NCBI RefSeq assembly: GCF_042453785.1
Contig: NC_091675.1
Coordinates: 32,964,501 to 33,028,500, forward strand
Source: Malus domestica
Taxonomy: Eukaryota > Streptophyta > Magnoliopsida > Rosales > Rosaceae
Length of the DNA: 64,000 nt
Direction of reading: 5' to 3'
Positions 1 to 11,232 of this stretch are shown here, one piece after another. Below the pieces are notes generated by a model that searched no databases, was not told the DNA's origin, and saw nothing but the letters and a program-made list of their open reading frames with translations. The translations under genes were made by a program, and so were the position numbers. How positions within the stretch are numbered: the stretch's first letter is position 1; each line of letters begins with the position of its first letter.

Positions 1-209
1 ATGCATTTATGCCATGTCATGTATATATATATTTTAAAATCCTATGAAATGGTTGAATTTTAGATTGCATCATGGCGTTTCTATATGCATAAAACTGTGG
101 TAAAAGCTTTGAAGTGCCAAGGTGAATGCGGAACGCACAGGTAAGTTCAGGTGAGTTTAGGGTGTTAGTTGAAATGATTGAGTTATGGCATGACTATATT
201 TCTGTTTTA

Positions 210-400
210 GGCAACTTCGACACTGTCGTACAGGTTGCAATGATGGGCAACTTCGACACTGTCATACATGTTGCAATGATAGGCAACTCTGACACTGTCG
301 TACAGGTTCCCTATGAGTCGTACAGGTTGCATTAGGCAACTCCGACTCGTGTGTTAGCATAGATTGATTTATGAGTCGTATAGGTTGCACTAGGCAACTC
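210..400. repeat. Short degenerate tandem repeat, ~35 bp unit
   Basis: Copies of a unit beginning GGCAACTTCGACACTGTC recur at about 210, 245 and 281, and a shorter degenerate form (TAGGCAACTC) follows near 333 and 391. It lies inside the left-edge LTR and is probably an LTR-internal minisatellite. Confidence 0.6.
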
Positions 401-570
401 TGAATCATGTGTCAGCATAGATTGATGAACGCATGATTTTATTATGCTACTGCTGATATGTAGTAATTTGGAATATTTCTGGATTTACGATTGATTTGCA
501 ATTGATTTCATACTTATTCATAGTATGACTTTCTGGACACCATATGGGTTTTTACAGCGAGGGGTTATAA

Positions 571-864
571 TGTCACATCCCGGCCTGGGCCCCCACCACA
601 TCCGGGGCTCGACTTCGCCGTAGCACGATATTGTTCGCTTTGGGCCCCAACCACGCCCTCACGATTTTGTTTTTGGGAACTCACACAAGAACTTCTCAGT
701 AGGTCACCCATCCTGGGAATGCTCTCGCCTGAACTTGTTTAACTTCGGAGTTCCGTTGGAACCCAAAGCCAGTGAGCTCCCAAAAGGCCTTGTGCTAGGT
801 AGAGATGAGAATATACATATAAGGCTTACATGATTCATTCCCTTGGCCGATGTGAGATCTAACA
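571..864 (-). mobile_element. Cassandra TRIM solo LTR
   Basis: The 294-bp segment has TG...CA ends on the minus strand and is flanked by a perfect 5-bp duplication, tataa at 566-570 and 865-869. It contains 5S rRNA-like sequence, the hallmark of Cassandra terminal-repeat retrotransposons in miniature. Only one LTR is present with a direct target duplication, so it is a solo LTR left by LTR-LTR recombination. It sits inside the left-edge gypsy-like LTR, which is therefore older. Confidence 0.93.
683..770 (-). other. 5S rRNA-derived segment in Cassandra LTR
   Basis: On the minus strand this matches the middle and 3' part of plant 5S rRNA, including GGATGGGTGACC and GAACTCCGAAGTTAA. In Cassandra this region keeps the Pol III internal control region. 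It is a transposon part, not a functional 5S gene: no tandem 5S array or spacer is present. Confidence 0.85.
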
Positions 865-1411
865 TATAATGTTTTTAAAAGGTTTTTATTAAAACTTACT
901 CACCCTTGTTTTTTGCCCCTCCAGGTTTAATAGCTGAGCTTGTTCATCGACGAGGCTTCGTGGAAAATCTTGGTATTGGAGATTTCCTTCAATGGTATGA
1001 TTCTCAATCCACTCTACTGTACTTTACTTATACTCTAACGTCATGTGTGAAATGGGTTCATTCCCGCTCACTAACGCACTCTTTTATTTAGGCACTTTTA
1101 GGTTTAAATTTATTCACAATTTCCACATCACTACACTTTATGGCTTCGTCACCTTCCAAGTGTCGGCCAGCACAACTCGATTTAGAGTCCTAGTAGACAA
1201 TTTGGGTCGGGATGTGTCACCCTGTTTGTAGCCGTTGAATCAAATTTCAAATGATCTGGAGAGGATCTGGGTTCGATATACACAATAACAAATTAGCAAA
1301 AGGCCAAGATCTTTCTTTTTTGTATTTAGTCAATGAATTCAAATAGTTAAACGATCTTAAACACTTCGAGCATATCATGCTCCGGTGCATAATAAAAAGC
1401 TTCATCTCTTA

Positions 1412-2218
1412 TGGCACGTTTACGTACCCGTAATCGGAATCAATTTACGAAATTGGATTCCGATTACGGGATACACCTTTGTTTACATAATCTTAGGGAG
1501 TCAAAATACCTATGGGGTCCACAGGCATTAAGGAATCCAACTCCAAATTTTGGAGGAATTGGACTCCCTACGTAAGGGAGGTATTTCAATTCCTTGTGAC
1601 TTGAGGAATCCGGAATGAAGTTTATTTACCAATTATGCCCTCACTTGTTTCTTATTATCCCAACATTGCCCTTCATTTGACACTCATTATGCCATCTTTT
1701 AATAAATAAATAAAACCTATTTATATATTTTATATAGATGAATTTTATTATGTAAATTTAATTCAATTAATTAGTATGAAAATAATTTATTTATGTAAGG
1801 GCAATTTAGTAATCAAACTAGTTTTCATTTCGATTGAAGTGAATTAGTAAACAACTTATATGAATTCAACATCATTCCTACCATCTTTTAATAAATCAAT
1901 AAAACTTATTTATATATTTTTATATAGATGAATTTTATTATATAAATTTAATTAAGATTTAATTTAATTAATTAGTATCGAAATAATTTATTTATGTAAG
2001 GGAAATATAGTAATCAACCGAGTTTTCATTCCGATTGAAGTGAAGTAGTAAACAACTTATATAGACTCAACATCATTCCTACTCCGATTCTAGACAGTTT
2101 TAGTAAACAACTTTAACATGAATCTGATTTTGATTCCACCTTATTTCAATTCATCCTTAATCCAATTCCTTCTCAATTCAATTCCTCTTAATTTGATTCT
2201 GGATTAGTAAATGCGCCC
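1412..2218. mobile_element. PIF/Harbinger-like (Tourist) MITE
   Basis: The ends are imperfect inverted repeats: GGCACGTTTACG at the left, and GGGCGCATTTACTAATCC read from the right. TTA is duplicated at 1409-1411 and 2219-2221, the expected PIF/Harbinger target. There is no coding sequence. The interior is AT-rich and contains a direct duplication (1692-2080). Confidence 0.75.
1692..2080. repeat. Internal direct duplication of ~190-200 bp in the MITE
   Basis: The block from CCATCTTTTAATAAAT at 1692-1880 is repeated with moderate divergence at 1881-2080; both copies run on to an ...ATCATTCCTAC end. It may reflect an internal duplication or one MITE copy inserted within another. Confidence 0.8.
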
Positions 2219-2226
2219 TTACTACC

Positions 2227-3454
2227 TGTTGACCCTAAAAACTACCAAGCCTATATGGTGCACATTCCGAGTAATTAATAAGCTAACTACGTCATTCGGT
2301 TGTGTGCGGGGCGTGCCAACTCAACGGCCAAGCTTGGCTGGTGAGTAAAATTTGTTGATGTTGCGTTGGGCGCATTGCCGACTTCTGAATCTTGCGATTG
2401 CGGCTAAGGAAGGAACACGTCTCGGCCTTCGGGTTCTAGAGCCTGAAGACAAGGTTGCTAGTTCTGCAAAGTTCAATATCAAATTTGGCACTCAATGTGT
2501 TGAATGTAGTAACATGGTAACACCTCACTTCACCAAGAAGGCTGATGAGATGACCTCTGCCAATAAGGATTCGAAATTCCTTCTCGACCGAGACTTGGAT
2601 AGGTAATCAGTCAGCCGAGAACCAGTGTTGTTTATCCAAACTGAAGGTGCTCCTTGATCGATTGATTATACGGCTCTAGTGCTGTTTATCCAAATTGAAG
2701 ATGTCGCCGGTGCCTTCACAATGCTGTTTATCCAAACTGAAAATGTGTCGGCGAAAAAAGAAAATAAAAATCTCAAAGTTGTTGAGAGGTTTCGCGAAGA
2801 GCGAGAGTTTGCGTAGGGCAATTTTTGTGTTGAATTTGAGGGAGCCTCGAATATTGCATGATGTCTTATATTTATAGGGATGGGTATACGGTCCATACGC
2901 TTTGAAGTTCCACCATGCTACTAAAACTCTTCCACCGCTCAAGCTTCAATCAAATCTTAATCTCTTTAGTGTAATCCGCATACATCTTTATCATGTGCCA
3001 ATGCGAAGGCAAACAGTATTTCATGATGAGACCATGTGCTTGATGAGATGTACTTCCATCTCAAATGGGACTCTAGGTTGATAACAAGGAGACACGTGGG
3101 CTTGTCTCTGCCTCAAATGTCACATGCATGCCTATCTCCATGAAATCTTTATTAATTCACATGGAAATTCACAAACCAACTCAAATTGATTGTGAGTCAA
3201 CCACTCATCACCTGCAACCCCGTACCTAAGCAAGATAAGCACCCATTGTTTAATAGAACGTACACCTTTGATCAAAATGTCTTTCATCCCAATCACTTCA
3301 CCTCCGTGCATATCATTTATTTTCACCTTTATCTCACTTGCTGACTATTATAACCCTTATTCAACACCTTATTATTCACATCCAACGGCTTAGAACCTTG
3401 TTCATTTAACGGTCATGATTGCTCGAACCGATGGTGCAAAATTAGGTCCAAACA
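2227..3454 (-). mobile_element. TRIM/LARD-type element, 3' LTR
   Basis: The LTR is bounded by TGTTGACCC at 2227 and CCAAACA at 3454, so on the minus strand it reads TGTTTGG...GTCAACA. A purine tract on the minus strand (GGGGGCAA) lies just outside its end at 3455-3462. A minus-strand TATA motif (CCTATAAATATAAG) falls near 2865-2880. The same family occurs at 4317, 22418 (degenerate) and 54868 (solo). Short ORFs here are not conserved between copies and are not called. Confidence 0.8.
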
Positions 3455-4316
3455 TTGCCCCCTAGTTTTCTTGAGCTTCAACTCGTAAGCCGAACGGTTA
3501 AGGAAATTGATTGTTCTTCCTTGGTATCCTCAAATTTCTCAGCCTGAGTGTGAAAGGCCTAAAAAATATCGTCGAACCAAGCGCCAAATTATGCTTTCTT
3601 GAGACTCCATCTAACGAAATCACTTCACATCACATGTGCAGAGACATGTTTCTTTTGAAATGAAAACAAACTCCAACATGTGAACATGGAGAATGCCATG
3701 CATCCAGCATGTGAATAGGGAGAATGCCATGCATTCCGATAAAGCACATGGTATCTCATGTTTTGGATGATGGCAAGCTCCACCGTATGAACTGGAGTAA
3801 TGCTACTCCACATGCAAATGTCTATCACATTTTCATTCTTTTCTAACTTGATATATATTTTTCACATGTGATTGGGCAAACAAGTCAGCAAGCTCCCACA
3901 TTTCTCTTGGACTTGAAAATTACCCCCTGGCTTTTGGACTTAACCATTTTTCAAATGGAATTGATTTGTAGTCAGAAATGTAAGGAAATCATTCTTCATC
4001 TAGCCAGGCATTAAATCGAGCCCTGTCTTCGTTTACCCATTGCTCTTGTAGGGTAACATGAGCTTTTATTCTCAACATATAGGCGAATGATTTTTGCTTG
4101 GCTCTCACGCCACGAAGAACTTTTACCGCTTCCTATGATCTTTTATCCTCCTCAAGGCGTTTTCTATCCTCCTCAAGATGTTTTGTACCCTCTTCATTGC
4201 TTCTTTTCAATTGCGTAAGAATCTCGTGTAATCAGCTACACGAAGCCGGATTGGAATCTTGATATATCATATCAACTTCGTAGTTTTAGCATTGGATCCC
4301 ACCGGGCGTGCCAAAA
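3455..4316 (-). mobile_element. TRIM/LARD internal domain, non-coding
   Basis: These 862 bp lie between the two LTRs of the element. At 3455 they carry a minus-strand polypurine tract. At 4294-4316 there is a primer-binding-like site, reading TTTTGGCACGCCCGG on the minus strand directly after the LTR end. No gag or pol similarity is visible, so the element is non-autonomous. Confidence 0.7.
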
Positions 4317-4467
4317 TGTTAACCCTAAAAATTACCAAGCCTACGTGGCGCGCATGCTGAGTAATTAATAAGCTAACTACGTCCTTTAGTTGTGTGCGGG
4401 GTGTGCCAACTCGACGGTCGAGCTCGGCCGATGAGTAAAATTTATTGATGTTGTGTTGGGCGTGCTG
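4317..4467 (-). mobile_element. TRIM/LARD second LTR, left piece
   Basis: It starts TGTTAACCC at 4317, matches 2227 onward, and breaks off at 4467 where the Athila element is inserted. It continues at 19588. The target duplication is tgctg (4463-4467) versus cgctg (19588-19592), one transition apart. Confidence 0.85.
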
Positions 4468-5803
4468 TGATGCAATGAAAGTTAAGCACTCAAATTAAAC
4501 CCTTTTTTGACAATTGTAGTATATGTATAAGTAGGGATCGTTCTTAAACCGGGGATTAGGAGGGCTTGCTAAAACCTCTAAACTTACTCAAAAACATAAA
4601 AATAAATTAAAAACGTTTGAATAGACTCAAGGGACTCAAAACAGATTCTAAAGACTCAAAACAACTTAAAAACACTCAAAACTGCCTAAAAACAAAGACT
4701 AGGCAGTTTCTGACTCTAACACAACTTTGGACGAAATTTGGTTTTTGACTTGACTCAAAACACTCTAAAACACAAACAAAACAGATTTTAACACTTTGAA
4801 ACAAGAAAGTAAAAGGGGGGTTTTAGTTTTGATGAATTTGAAACAAACAAACAAACAACTTATAAAATTAGACAGATTGTAAAACGAATTTAAGAAATAA
4901 GATGATGGATGGATTAGTTAGAGGTCTGTTCTTCACACATGACACACTTGTATATGAATCGATTTCCAATTGCTTTTCAATTAACTATGATGCTTAACAC
5001 CCCAAATTAACCGTGATGCACAAATTAACCCTCAGATTTTCCTTTACTCATTGAGTTGGATGAATGCATGCAACAACCCAAATCATTCTCTAAAAGTCCC
5101 CTATATGAATGCATAATAGAGATACAATCAGAGATCATTACGTTAAATGAAATCATAAGTGTTGACGAGGCAATTATAACTATGAATGCATGATACATTT
5201 GCCAAGAATTCAATTAACGCAATTGTGATAAACAACCTTCACTACTCATGAATATAAACTTGTAACGATTAGGTGAAACTCATTTATATTCTAGCATCTA
5301 ATTCATGCATGAAAACTAAGTATGCATCCTTAATAAACATACAAGAATTAGTTATGAATAAAATAGATAATTGAATTGCAATCACAACTTATCAAATCAC
5401 AATTGGAGGAAATCAATTCAAATCTCAAGCATGTTCATGGCTTCAAACTTCCCCCTAACTAAATAGGGGTTTAGTCACTCATAATTACAACAAAATTAGA
5501 AAGTAATAAAGTAGACATTGAAAGCAAGAACGAAGTACACCTAAAACGCTCCAAAGTTCCAAGCTTGAAACGCCAAGGACCTTTGTTTTCACCACCTTGT
5601 TGTAGCACAAGTGTCTAGGATGTGTATGGATATATGGATGGAATGGATTTGCACGGCTAAGAGATGAAAGTGTATGGATTGGTGAGATGTAGTATGGCTA
5701 GATGAATGGATGGAGGTCACTACAAGGAAATTGTGTTTGTGAATGAAATGAAGCTCTTTTGATGGATCAAGATTGTACCCCTTTGGAAGGGGGGTGGTGG
5801 ATG

Positions 5804-5813
5804 TATTTATAGG
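5804..5813 (-). promoter_or_regulatory. TATA box of Athila LTR
   Basis: The minus strand reads CCTATAAATA. The identical sequence is at the same place in the other LTR (18187-18196), where it would drive the genomic transcript leftward. Confidence 0.6.
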
Positions 5814-5829
5814 CTAGGGAGAGGACCAC

Positions 5830-6950
5830 TCCATTTCCTTTGCATGTGCAGATTGCATGGGTGTGTGCTGTCCATGTTTCTCCTTTCCTTTTGTACACAC
5901 ATGCTTCATCATTTCAGCCACCAATCCACCCATTTTCTGCCCATGTTTCTCCTTTCCTTTGCATGTGGGTGTGTCTTCTCTTTCTAGCTGTGCATTTCCA
6001 CCTGATCCAAAGCCAAATGAGTGCAATCATAACCCCATTTGCTGCTGAGTGTTGATGACAAAGCAAAACACAAAACAAGTGCCTTTACTTTCTCATTTTA
6101 TTAGCCAAATCTGCTTAGCCCTTTTCTGAACCTTTCAGTGTTACAATGCCCATAACTTCTTCTAGAAAAATGATATTAACAATCCGTAAATTTCTCCAGA
6201 AAATAGACATCCGTAGCTTTCCAAGCATATAAGGCTCCTTCTCTCATTCATTCGGAGCTGTTCGTAACATGCTTCTAAAGTCAGCTAATCTGCACAGGCA
6301 GTTTTGACGAATTTGTTGGCTGTCCATGTTTCTCTTTTGCACATGCCTTGGATAATGTTGTCTCCATGTTCTTGTGGCAGAAATGTTAAGTAATGATGAA
6401 GGGTTGCTGCTGCACAAGTGTGAAGGATGGTGCTCAAGGCCTCTTTGCATGTGTGTGTATGTCCATGTAATCATCATTTCCACATCTTCATTCTTCATTT
6501 TCTGATTTCCTGCTGCCCATGCCGTGTGTTTCCTTGCATTCCCATGTGTGTGTGCTGCCATCTAGTCATCATTTCCACATGTACAAGCTGTCACACTTCC
6601 ACACACACATGCTCTTCATTATTTCAGCCACAATTCAACTCTTTTCCTGCCCATGCCGTGCCTTTCTTTCCCATGTGTGTGCTGCCATGCTTTCTTCCAT
6701 GTGCCGTGCCTTTCTTGCTGTTTTCTTCTTTGCATGTGTGTGTTGTCATCTTTGTTTCTCCTTTGCACATGACATGTGCTATCCATGTTTAGATCCCCTT
6801 TGCATTTGCACACATTTGCTTCAACATTTCAACCACAAACCACTATACTTTCTCTCCATGCCGTGTGTGTGTTGTCTTTGCATGTGGGTGTCTTTGCATG
6901 TACCTTGCATGATGTTGTCTCCATCACATGGCAGCTATGATGTTTGTTAG
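5830..6950. repeat. CATGTG-rich U3 minisatellite region
   Basis: About 1.1 kb dense in CATGTGTG, CCATGCCGTG and TTTGCATGTG words with irregular spacing, repeated in the second LTR at 18210-19333. The long frames it opens on both strands are low-complexity by-products, not proteins. Confidence 0.65.
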
Positions 6951-7204
6951 TTGTAGGTCACACACTTACACACATATGCTGAATTCTAATCTTCCCAAAA
7001 CGTCCATCCTCATGTCTCCAAGTGCATGCAATCCATTTCATCCCAAAATTGCTCTAAAATGCACCAAAATGCACTTTTCTTGCCATCTTTGTTATTAGGA
7101 CCTACAAACATACGAAAATGGTTTAAAACACTCTTATAAGCAATAACTAACTAAGTAAGTGTAAGAAAACATGTTAACTAAGTCGCATAAATATGCTCCT
7201 ATCA

Positions 7205-7216
7205 AATTCCCCCACA
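7205..7216 (-). promoter_or_regulatory. Athila polypurine tract
   Basis: On the minus strand AAGTGTGGGGGAATT abuts the 3' LTR. It marks the plus-strand primer and confirms the element's orientation. Confidence 0.8.
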
Positions 7217-9000
7217 CTTAGCTTTTGCTAGTCCTCGAGTAAAATAAAGAAAACAAACAAACAAAACAAAGTAAATAAAACACATTCTAATCCTTCCAAC
7301 ATTTGCCTCAGGGATTTCCAATGCACATGACATGTTAAAAATCATTATTCCCACATATTTTAGTTATCTTCACACTTGAGCACATACTTAATCACAGTCA
7401 CCACTTACTAGTTCACATTTAACCAATTAAAATGATGTTTTGAATGTAGTAACATGCCTTGGAGAATTTGCTCAATTCCTTACAAGATACTCTCTATTTT
7501 CACACATTTTCTGACTACACACCCTACACTAGTTATATGTGAGAAGATTGATGTAAACATGGAAACGAACACTCACATATATGTGTTACAAAGAAAGCAA
7601 TTTCTGGAGTTATTAAGCATGTTTAGATATGATCTCATGAATGGAATGCTACTACTTAGATGCGAGAACCAGTGACACCATATGCTCATACCAAATTCAA
7701 ACTCCACAAATTGAAACACGTAACACTCAAGATAGAAGTCAAGGGTTGTAACGGGGCTTGGGGTAATGGTTAACAAAGGAAAGATAGGGATAACAAACGT
7801 TCTTAAAGCAATAGCAAGCAAAGTAATGAAATCGAAACTTAGAATTCACTTTAGAATGCAGAAATCAACTTTTAACACAAATGGAAGATTTAAGCAACAC
7901 TTAGGGCCGAATTCAATGTTTTGGACCCTTTCTTCAACAAACAACACTTTAGAACTCTTTTTCATACATTTTCACAACTTTTTTTTTTTTTTTTTTTTTT
8001 TCGACCCGTGCCTTATTAAGGACTTTGGCACACACACACAAGAATCACTTCCCCCACACTTGTTTTCTGTAATACATTAATCAAAAGGAATTCAACTTGA
8101 GTCATGCTTTACTATGCTTCAAGAATACGGATATGGATGGTCCTAATCTAGGCTAGGTGATGATAGTGTGGGTTAACAAAGAACGTAGGCTAAACAAGGC
8201 TCAACGGGGTTAAACTTAAACATATAATGAATGGGATAGGCTTTTTGGCTCTCGGCTCACTAAACAACTTCATCTTGAATATGTGTTATGCAAATCAATA
8301 ACATGCTTTGTATGAAATAGGCATGAGTTCTAGCATTTGGAACTAAATGATGAAACGCCTTCTAAGTAGCAACCAAGCAAAGAATAATGAGATCATGCAA
8401 CGACTTTAGAAAACAATGATGCACAGTTTATTAACTCTCCAAATAAACGTTTAGGCTCAAGTCTCACAAGGTTGTAGCGTACATTTGAGTTCCTTCTTTC
8501 AAGCATGTTACAAAACTGATTTTTCCTTTATGATTGCATGTGAATTCATAAATTATAACCACAACCAAGCATACACCAAAGAGTAAATCAAATGTTCATC
8601 CATGTTTATAACTCTCTTTAACAGTCATGTAATTAAAAACCAAATCCTCATCATTGTGTTGGAAGGTACCCTAAGACACATACAAAAACAACTCTTTTTT
8701 GTTTGTTTTTTTTCGAAACAATTTTTCAAATTTTTATGAGATTTTCATGTCAAAACACACTAAAATACTCCAAAATAGCTTAAAAACACTTAAAACAGCA
8801 ATGAACAACACTAGAAGTAATGGGTGATAAACTCCTATGAATTTCATGCAAAACAACTTGGTTACCCCCCCACACTTAAATTAAACATTGTCCTCAATGT
8901 TTTAAGCATAAACTCACACAAAAACAAGCAAACAAACAATTAACGAATAAACATGACAAATTTGGCAAAGTAAAAACCAGACAGAGTAGAGTTTAAGAAT
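7217..9000 (-). other. Athila post-integrase spacer, non-coding
   Basis: AT-rich sequence between the antisense ORF module and the 3' LTR. It contains a poly(T) run at about 7979-8002 and two extra AAGTGTGGGGG tracts on the minus strand (about 8048-8058 and 8867-8880). No convincing ORF was seen in the element's sense direction. Confidence 0.6.
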
Positions 9001-9812
9001 GCAAATCTGGTTTTGGAGATAGATGATCTTGTTGACTTTCCACAGCTTTGATCTCGAACTAGTTTGGAATTCTGAGCGAGAAATATGAGAGTTCCTTGGT
9101 TTCAAATCAGACTCCTTCTGCTGAGATGATTTGATTGTGCAGTCTGCATTCTTCTCTGCTTGTTTCTTCTGCACGGCGGGCAGGCACGAGGTAAAGGTGT
9201 GGTCTGTTTCTTTCTTCAATCTTTCCAAGTGCCCACCTCTTGCTTTCTTTCTCCTTGTCCCTAGTTAAGGATGAATTGGTAAATTGTCTCCACATGCTTC
9301 GAGGTATCATTTTCACTTCCCTTATCTGTTCCCCAGGCAGATGTGGTAGACGAAGCGGAAGCATAAGATGATGAAGATGAGTACTCGAGAGCAAGGCTAG
9401 GTAAGCAATCAGGAAGGGGTTCTAGGCAGTCGGTTCTAGATCGGAAGATTGATACCAAGTGCTGGCTGATTACTCACTTTCTCCTTGTCCTAAAACAATG
9501 ACAAGGAGAAGGACAGGGAGAAAGCATGATATGAGATACTCTTGCTTTCAACCTTCATGATATGAAATACTTTTGCTTTGGATGGGTTGTTTGCAGAGGT
9601 ACCCCAAGGAATAAGGAACACTTAGTGACTCGAGAGGGTTTGTTGGAAAGGCATTCTCTGAGAAGAAGAAGGGTTATGTATGTCTGCCTTGCAATTGAGA
9701 GTGAAGGATGACATTTATAAAAATCAATAACCGGTACTAGTCTTTCACTCTCGTCAGCAACCGTTGGATGATTTAATAGTAAACTTCACGTGCTTTCTAC
9801 TTCACAAGAGAT

Positions 9813-10065
9813 CTTCGACAGATTGCCCATAATTTCCGGAAAGCTGACCCTGCATGTGACAGATGTTGACACGTCTGGAAAAACAGATGGTTGGAATCGG
9901 CGCTTCGACAAACTGCCCGTGATTTTCAGAAAGCTTACTCTGCATGTGACAGATGTTGACACGTCTGGAAAAGCAGATGGTTGGAATCGGCGCTTCGACA
10001 AACTGCCCGTGATTTCCGCAAAGCTTACTCTGCATGTGACAGATGTTGACAAATCTGGAAAAGAA
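9813..10065 (+). repeat. 90-bp tandem repeat upstream of antisense ORF
   Basis: Three copies start CTTCGACA at 9813, 9903 and 9993, an exact 90-bp period, with the third diverging in its last part. Each copy includes CTGCATGTGACAGATGTTGA. The array ends about 250 bp before the ATG at 10311, so it may be promoter sequence of that ORF. Open frames across it arise because 90 is divisible by three. Confidence 0.85.
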
Positions 10066-10188
10066 GATTGGCCGTGGTTTCTGAGCAAGCTCAGCTTTTG
10101 AGAAAGCTAGCGCCTCTTTGATTTTTTTAGTTGGCCTCTTCGATTTCTGAGCTTGCCTCTTCGATCTCTGAAATCCCATCGCGTGCTA

Positions 10189-10200
10189 ATTTTTATAGAG
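10189..10200 (+). promoter_or_regulatory. TATA-like motif for antisense ORF
   Basis: TTTTTATAGAG lies about 115 bp upstream of the ATG at 10311 and downstream of the 90-bp repeats. The position is reasonable for a TATA box with a leader of about 80-90 nt; no transcript evidence is available. Confidence 0.35.
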
Positions 10201-10310
10201 GTATGCAGGACGTTCAAAGCACACTTGAATTTCTGCCTGTAAAAACTCCCGTTTTGAACTTCTACGATCTTGACTTGTCCGATCTCCTCTTTCTTTAACA
10301 CCTCTGAAAA

Positions 10311-10943
10311 ATGTCTGGCCCTTCCGACCGTCATTTTGACTTGAACCTTGCTGAAGAGGCAGCCCCGCCTTCTCCAGACAACATATGGTGCCCATCTTTC
10401 ATATCCCCTACTGGTCTCCTTACCGTTGGGGATTCGGTGATGAAGAATGATATAACAGCTGCAGTGGTGGCCAGGAACCTTGTCACTCCCAAAGATGACA
10501 GACTACTTGCCAAACGGTCTAATGAATTGGCTGTTAAGGAATCTCTGGCTCTCAGTGTGCAGTGCGCAGGTTCCGTGTCCAATATGGCCCAACGCCTATT
10601 TGCCCGAACCCGTCAAGTTGAATCATTGGCGGCTGAAGTGATGAGTCTCAAGCAGGAGATTAGAGGGCTTAAGCATGAAAATAAACAATTGCACAGGCTC
10701 GCACATAATTATGCTACAAACATGAAGAGGAAGATTGACCAGATGCAGGAATCTGATGGTCAGATTTTACTTGATAATCAGCGATTTGTGGGTTTGTTCC
10801 AACATCATTTGCCTTCGTCTTCTGGGGCTGTGCCGCGTAATGAAGCTCCAAATGATCAACCTCTGATGCCTCCTCCTTCTGGGGCTCCGCCGACTGTTGA
10901 GGCTCCGCCGACTACTGAGACTTCTCCTAAGCAGCCTTTGTGA
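10311..10943 (+). CDS. Antisense coiled-coil ORF carried by Athila element
   Basis: An intact 210-codon frame on the plus strand, opposite to gag-pol, between the integrase gene and the 3' LTR. Seen in the sequence: an acidic N-terminus with DLNL at residues 10-13 (resembling an EAR-type repression motif), a predicted coiled coil at about residues 92-148 rich in heptad Leu/Lys/Glu, and a Pro-rich tail (about 168-210) with repeated EAP and PPP. ORFs like this seem familiar from repeats of Rosaceae genomes, but I cannot name a function. It is the only undamaged ORF in the element's interior apart from the integrase frame. Additional antisense ORFs between pol and the 3' LTR are known in some plant Tat-lineage gypsy elements (Retand, Grande). 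It could also be a nested fragment of another non-autonomous element. Confidence 0.6.
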   Translation: MSGPSDRHFDLNLAEEAAPPSPDNIWCPSFISPTGLLTVGDSVMKNDITAAVVARNLVTPKDDRLLAKRSNELAVKESLALSVQCAGSVSNMAQRLFARTRQVESLAAEVMSLKQEIRGLKHENKQLHRLAHNYATNMKRKIDQMQESDGQILLDNQRFVGLFQHHLPSSSGAVPRNEAPNDQPLMPPPSGAPPTVEAPPTTETSPKQPL

Positions 10944-11232
10944 AGGCTCCCTCTTGTATTTATCTGCTTAATGTTCCTTTCTTTTTTTTATGAATGTAAA
11001 AATACCTTGCATAATTGTCAGTGTTTCAAAAATAAACCCACACCAAAAATAATTTAAACAAGCAACAAAATAAAAATGACAATCATGGCAAAATAAAACT
11101 ACAGAAAATGGAAGGTTTTTAGAAACGCAAAATTGATTGTGGAGCAATTCAAAAATCTTCCTTATTTGAATACATGGGTTGCCTCCCAAGAAGCGCTTTC
11201 TTTAACGTCTTGCAGCCGGACGATACCTCATT

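Larger units (their letters stand above)
1..1219 (-). mobile_element. Gypsy-like LTR (partial, runs off left edge)
   Basis: Read on the minus strand the block starts TGACACATCCCGACCC at 1219, the TG start of a plant gypsy-type LTR, and continues off the left edge, so its other end is not visible. It shares several stretches with the LTR that begins at 62509 in the opposite orientation: the TGACACAYCCCG start, a CTGGAGGGGC box and a GTAACCCCTC-type box. The two are therefore members of related families. No coding potential was seen. It is interrupted by the Cassandra solo LTR at 571-864. Confidence 0.7.
4468..7204 (-). repeat. Athila 3' LTR (2737 bp)
   Basis: Boundaries are TGATGCAATG on the left and CTCCTATCA on the right. 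On the minus strand it begins TGATAGGAGC. A minus-strand TATA box (CCTATAAATA) lies at 5804-5813. The U3 part (about 5.8-7.2 kb) is packed with CATGTG/TGTGTG words. It has about 14 extra bases near 5690 relative to the other LTR. Confidence 0.92.

Noticed and set aside
683..770. Functional 5S rRNA gene
   Set aside because: It is the diverged 5S-like part of a Cassandra LTR with its own target duplication, not a 120-bp gene in an array.
2352..2606. 84-codon frame near the left end
   Set aside because: It is inside the TRIM LTR; the corresponding sequence at 19600-19830 and 55740-55930 is not kept in frame.
6244..6950. Open frames of 105-143 codons repeated at 18627-19333
   Set aside because: They overlap each other on both strands, arise from CATGTG-type low-complexity DNA in the LTRs, and show no protein-family motif.
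9786..10179. Open frames of 100-125 codons on both strands
   Set aside because: Produced by the 90-bp array, whose length is a multiple of three; internal repeats repeat the peptide.
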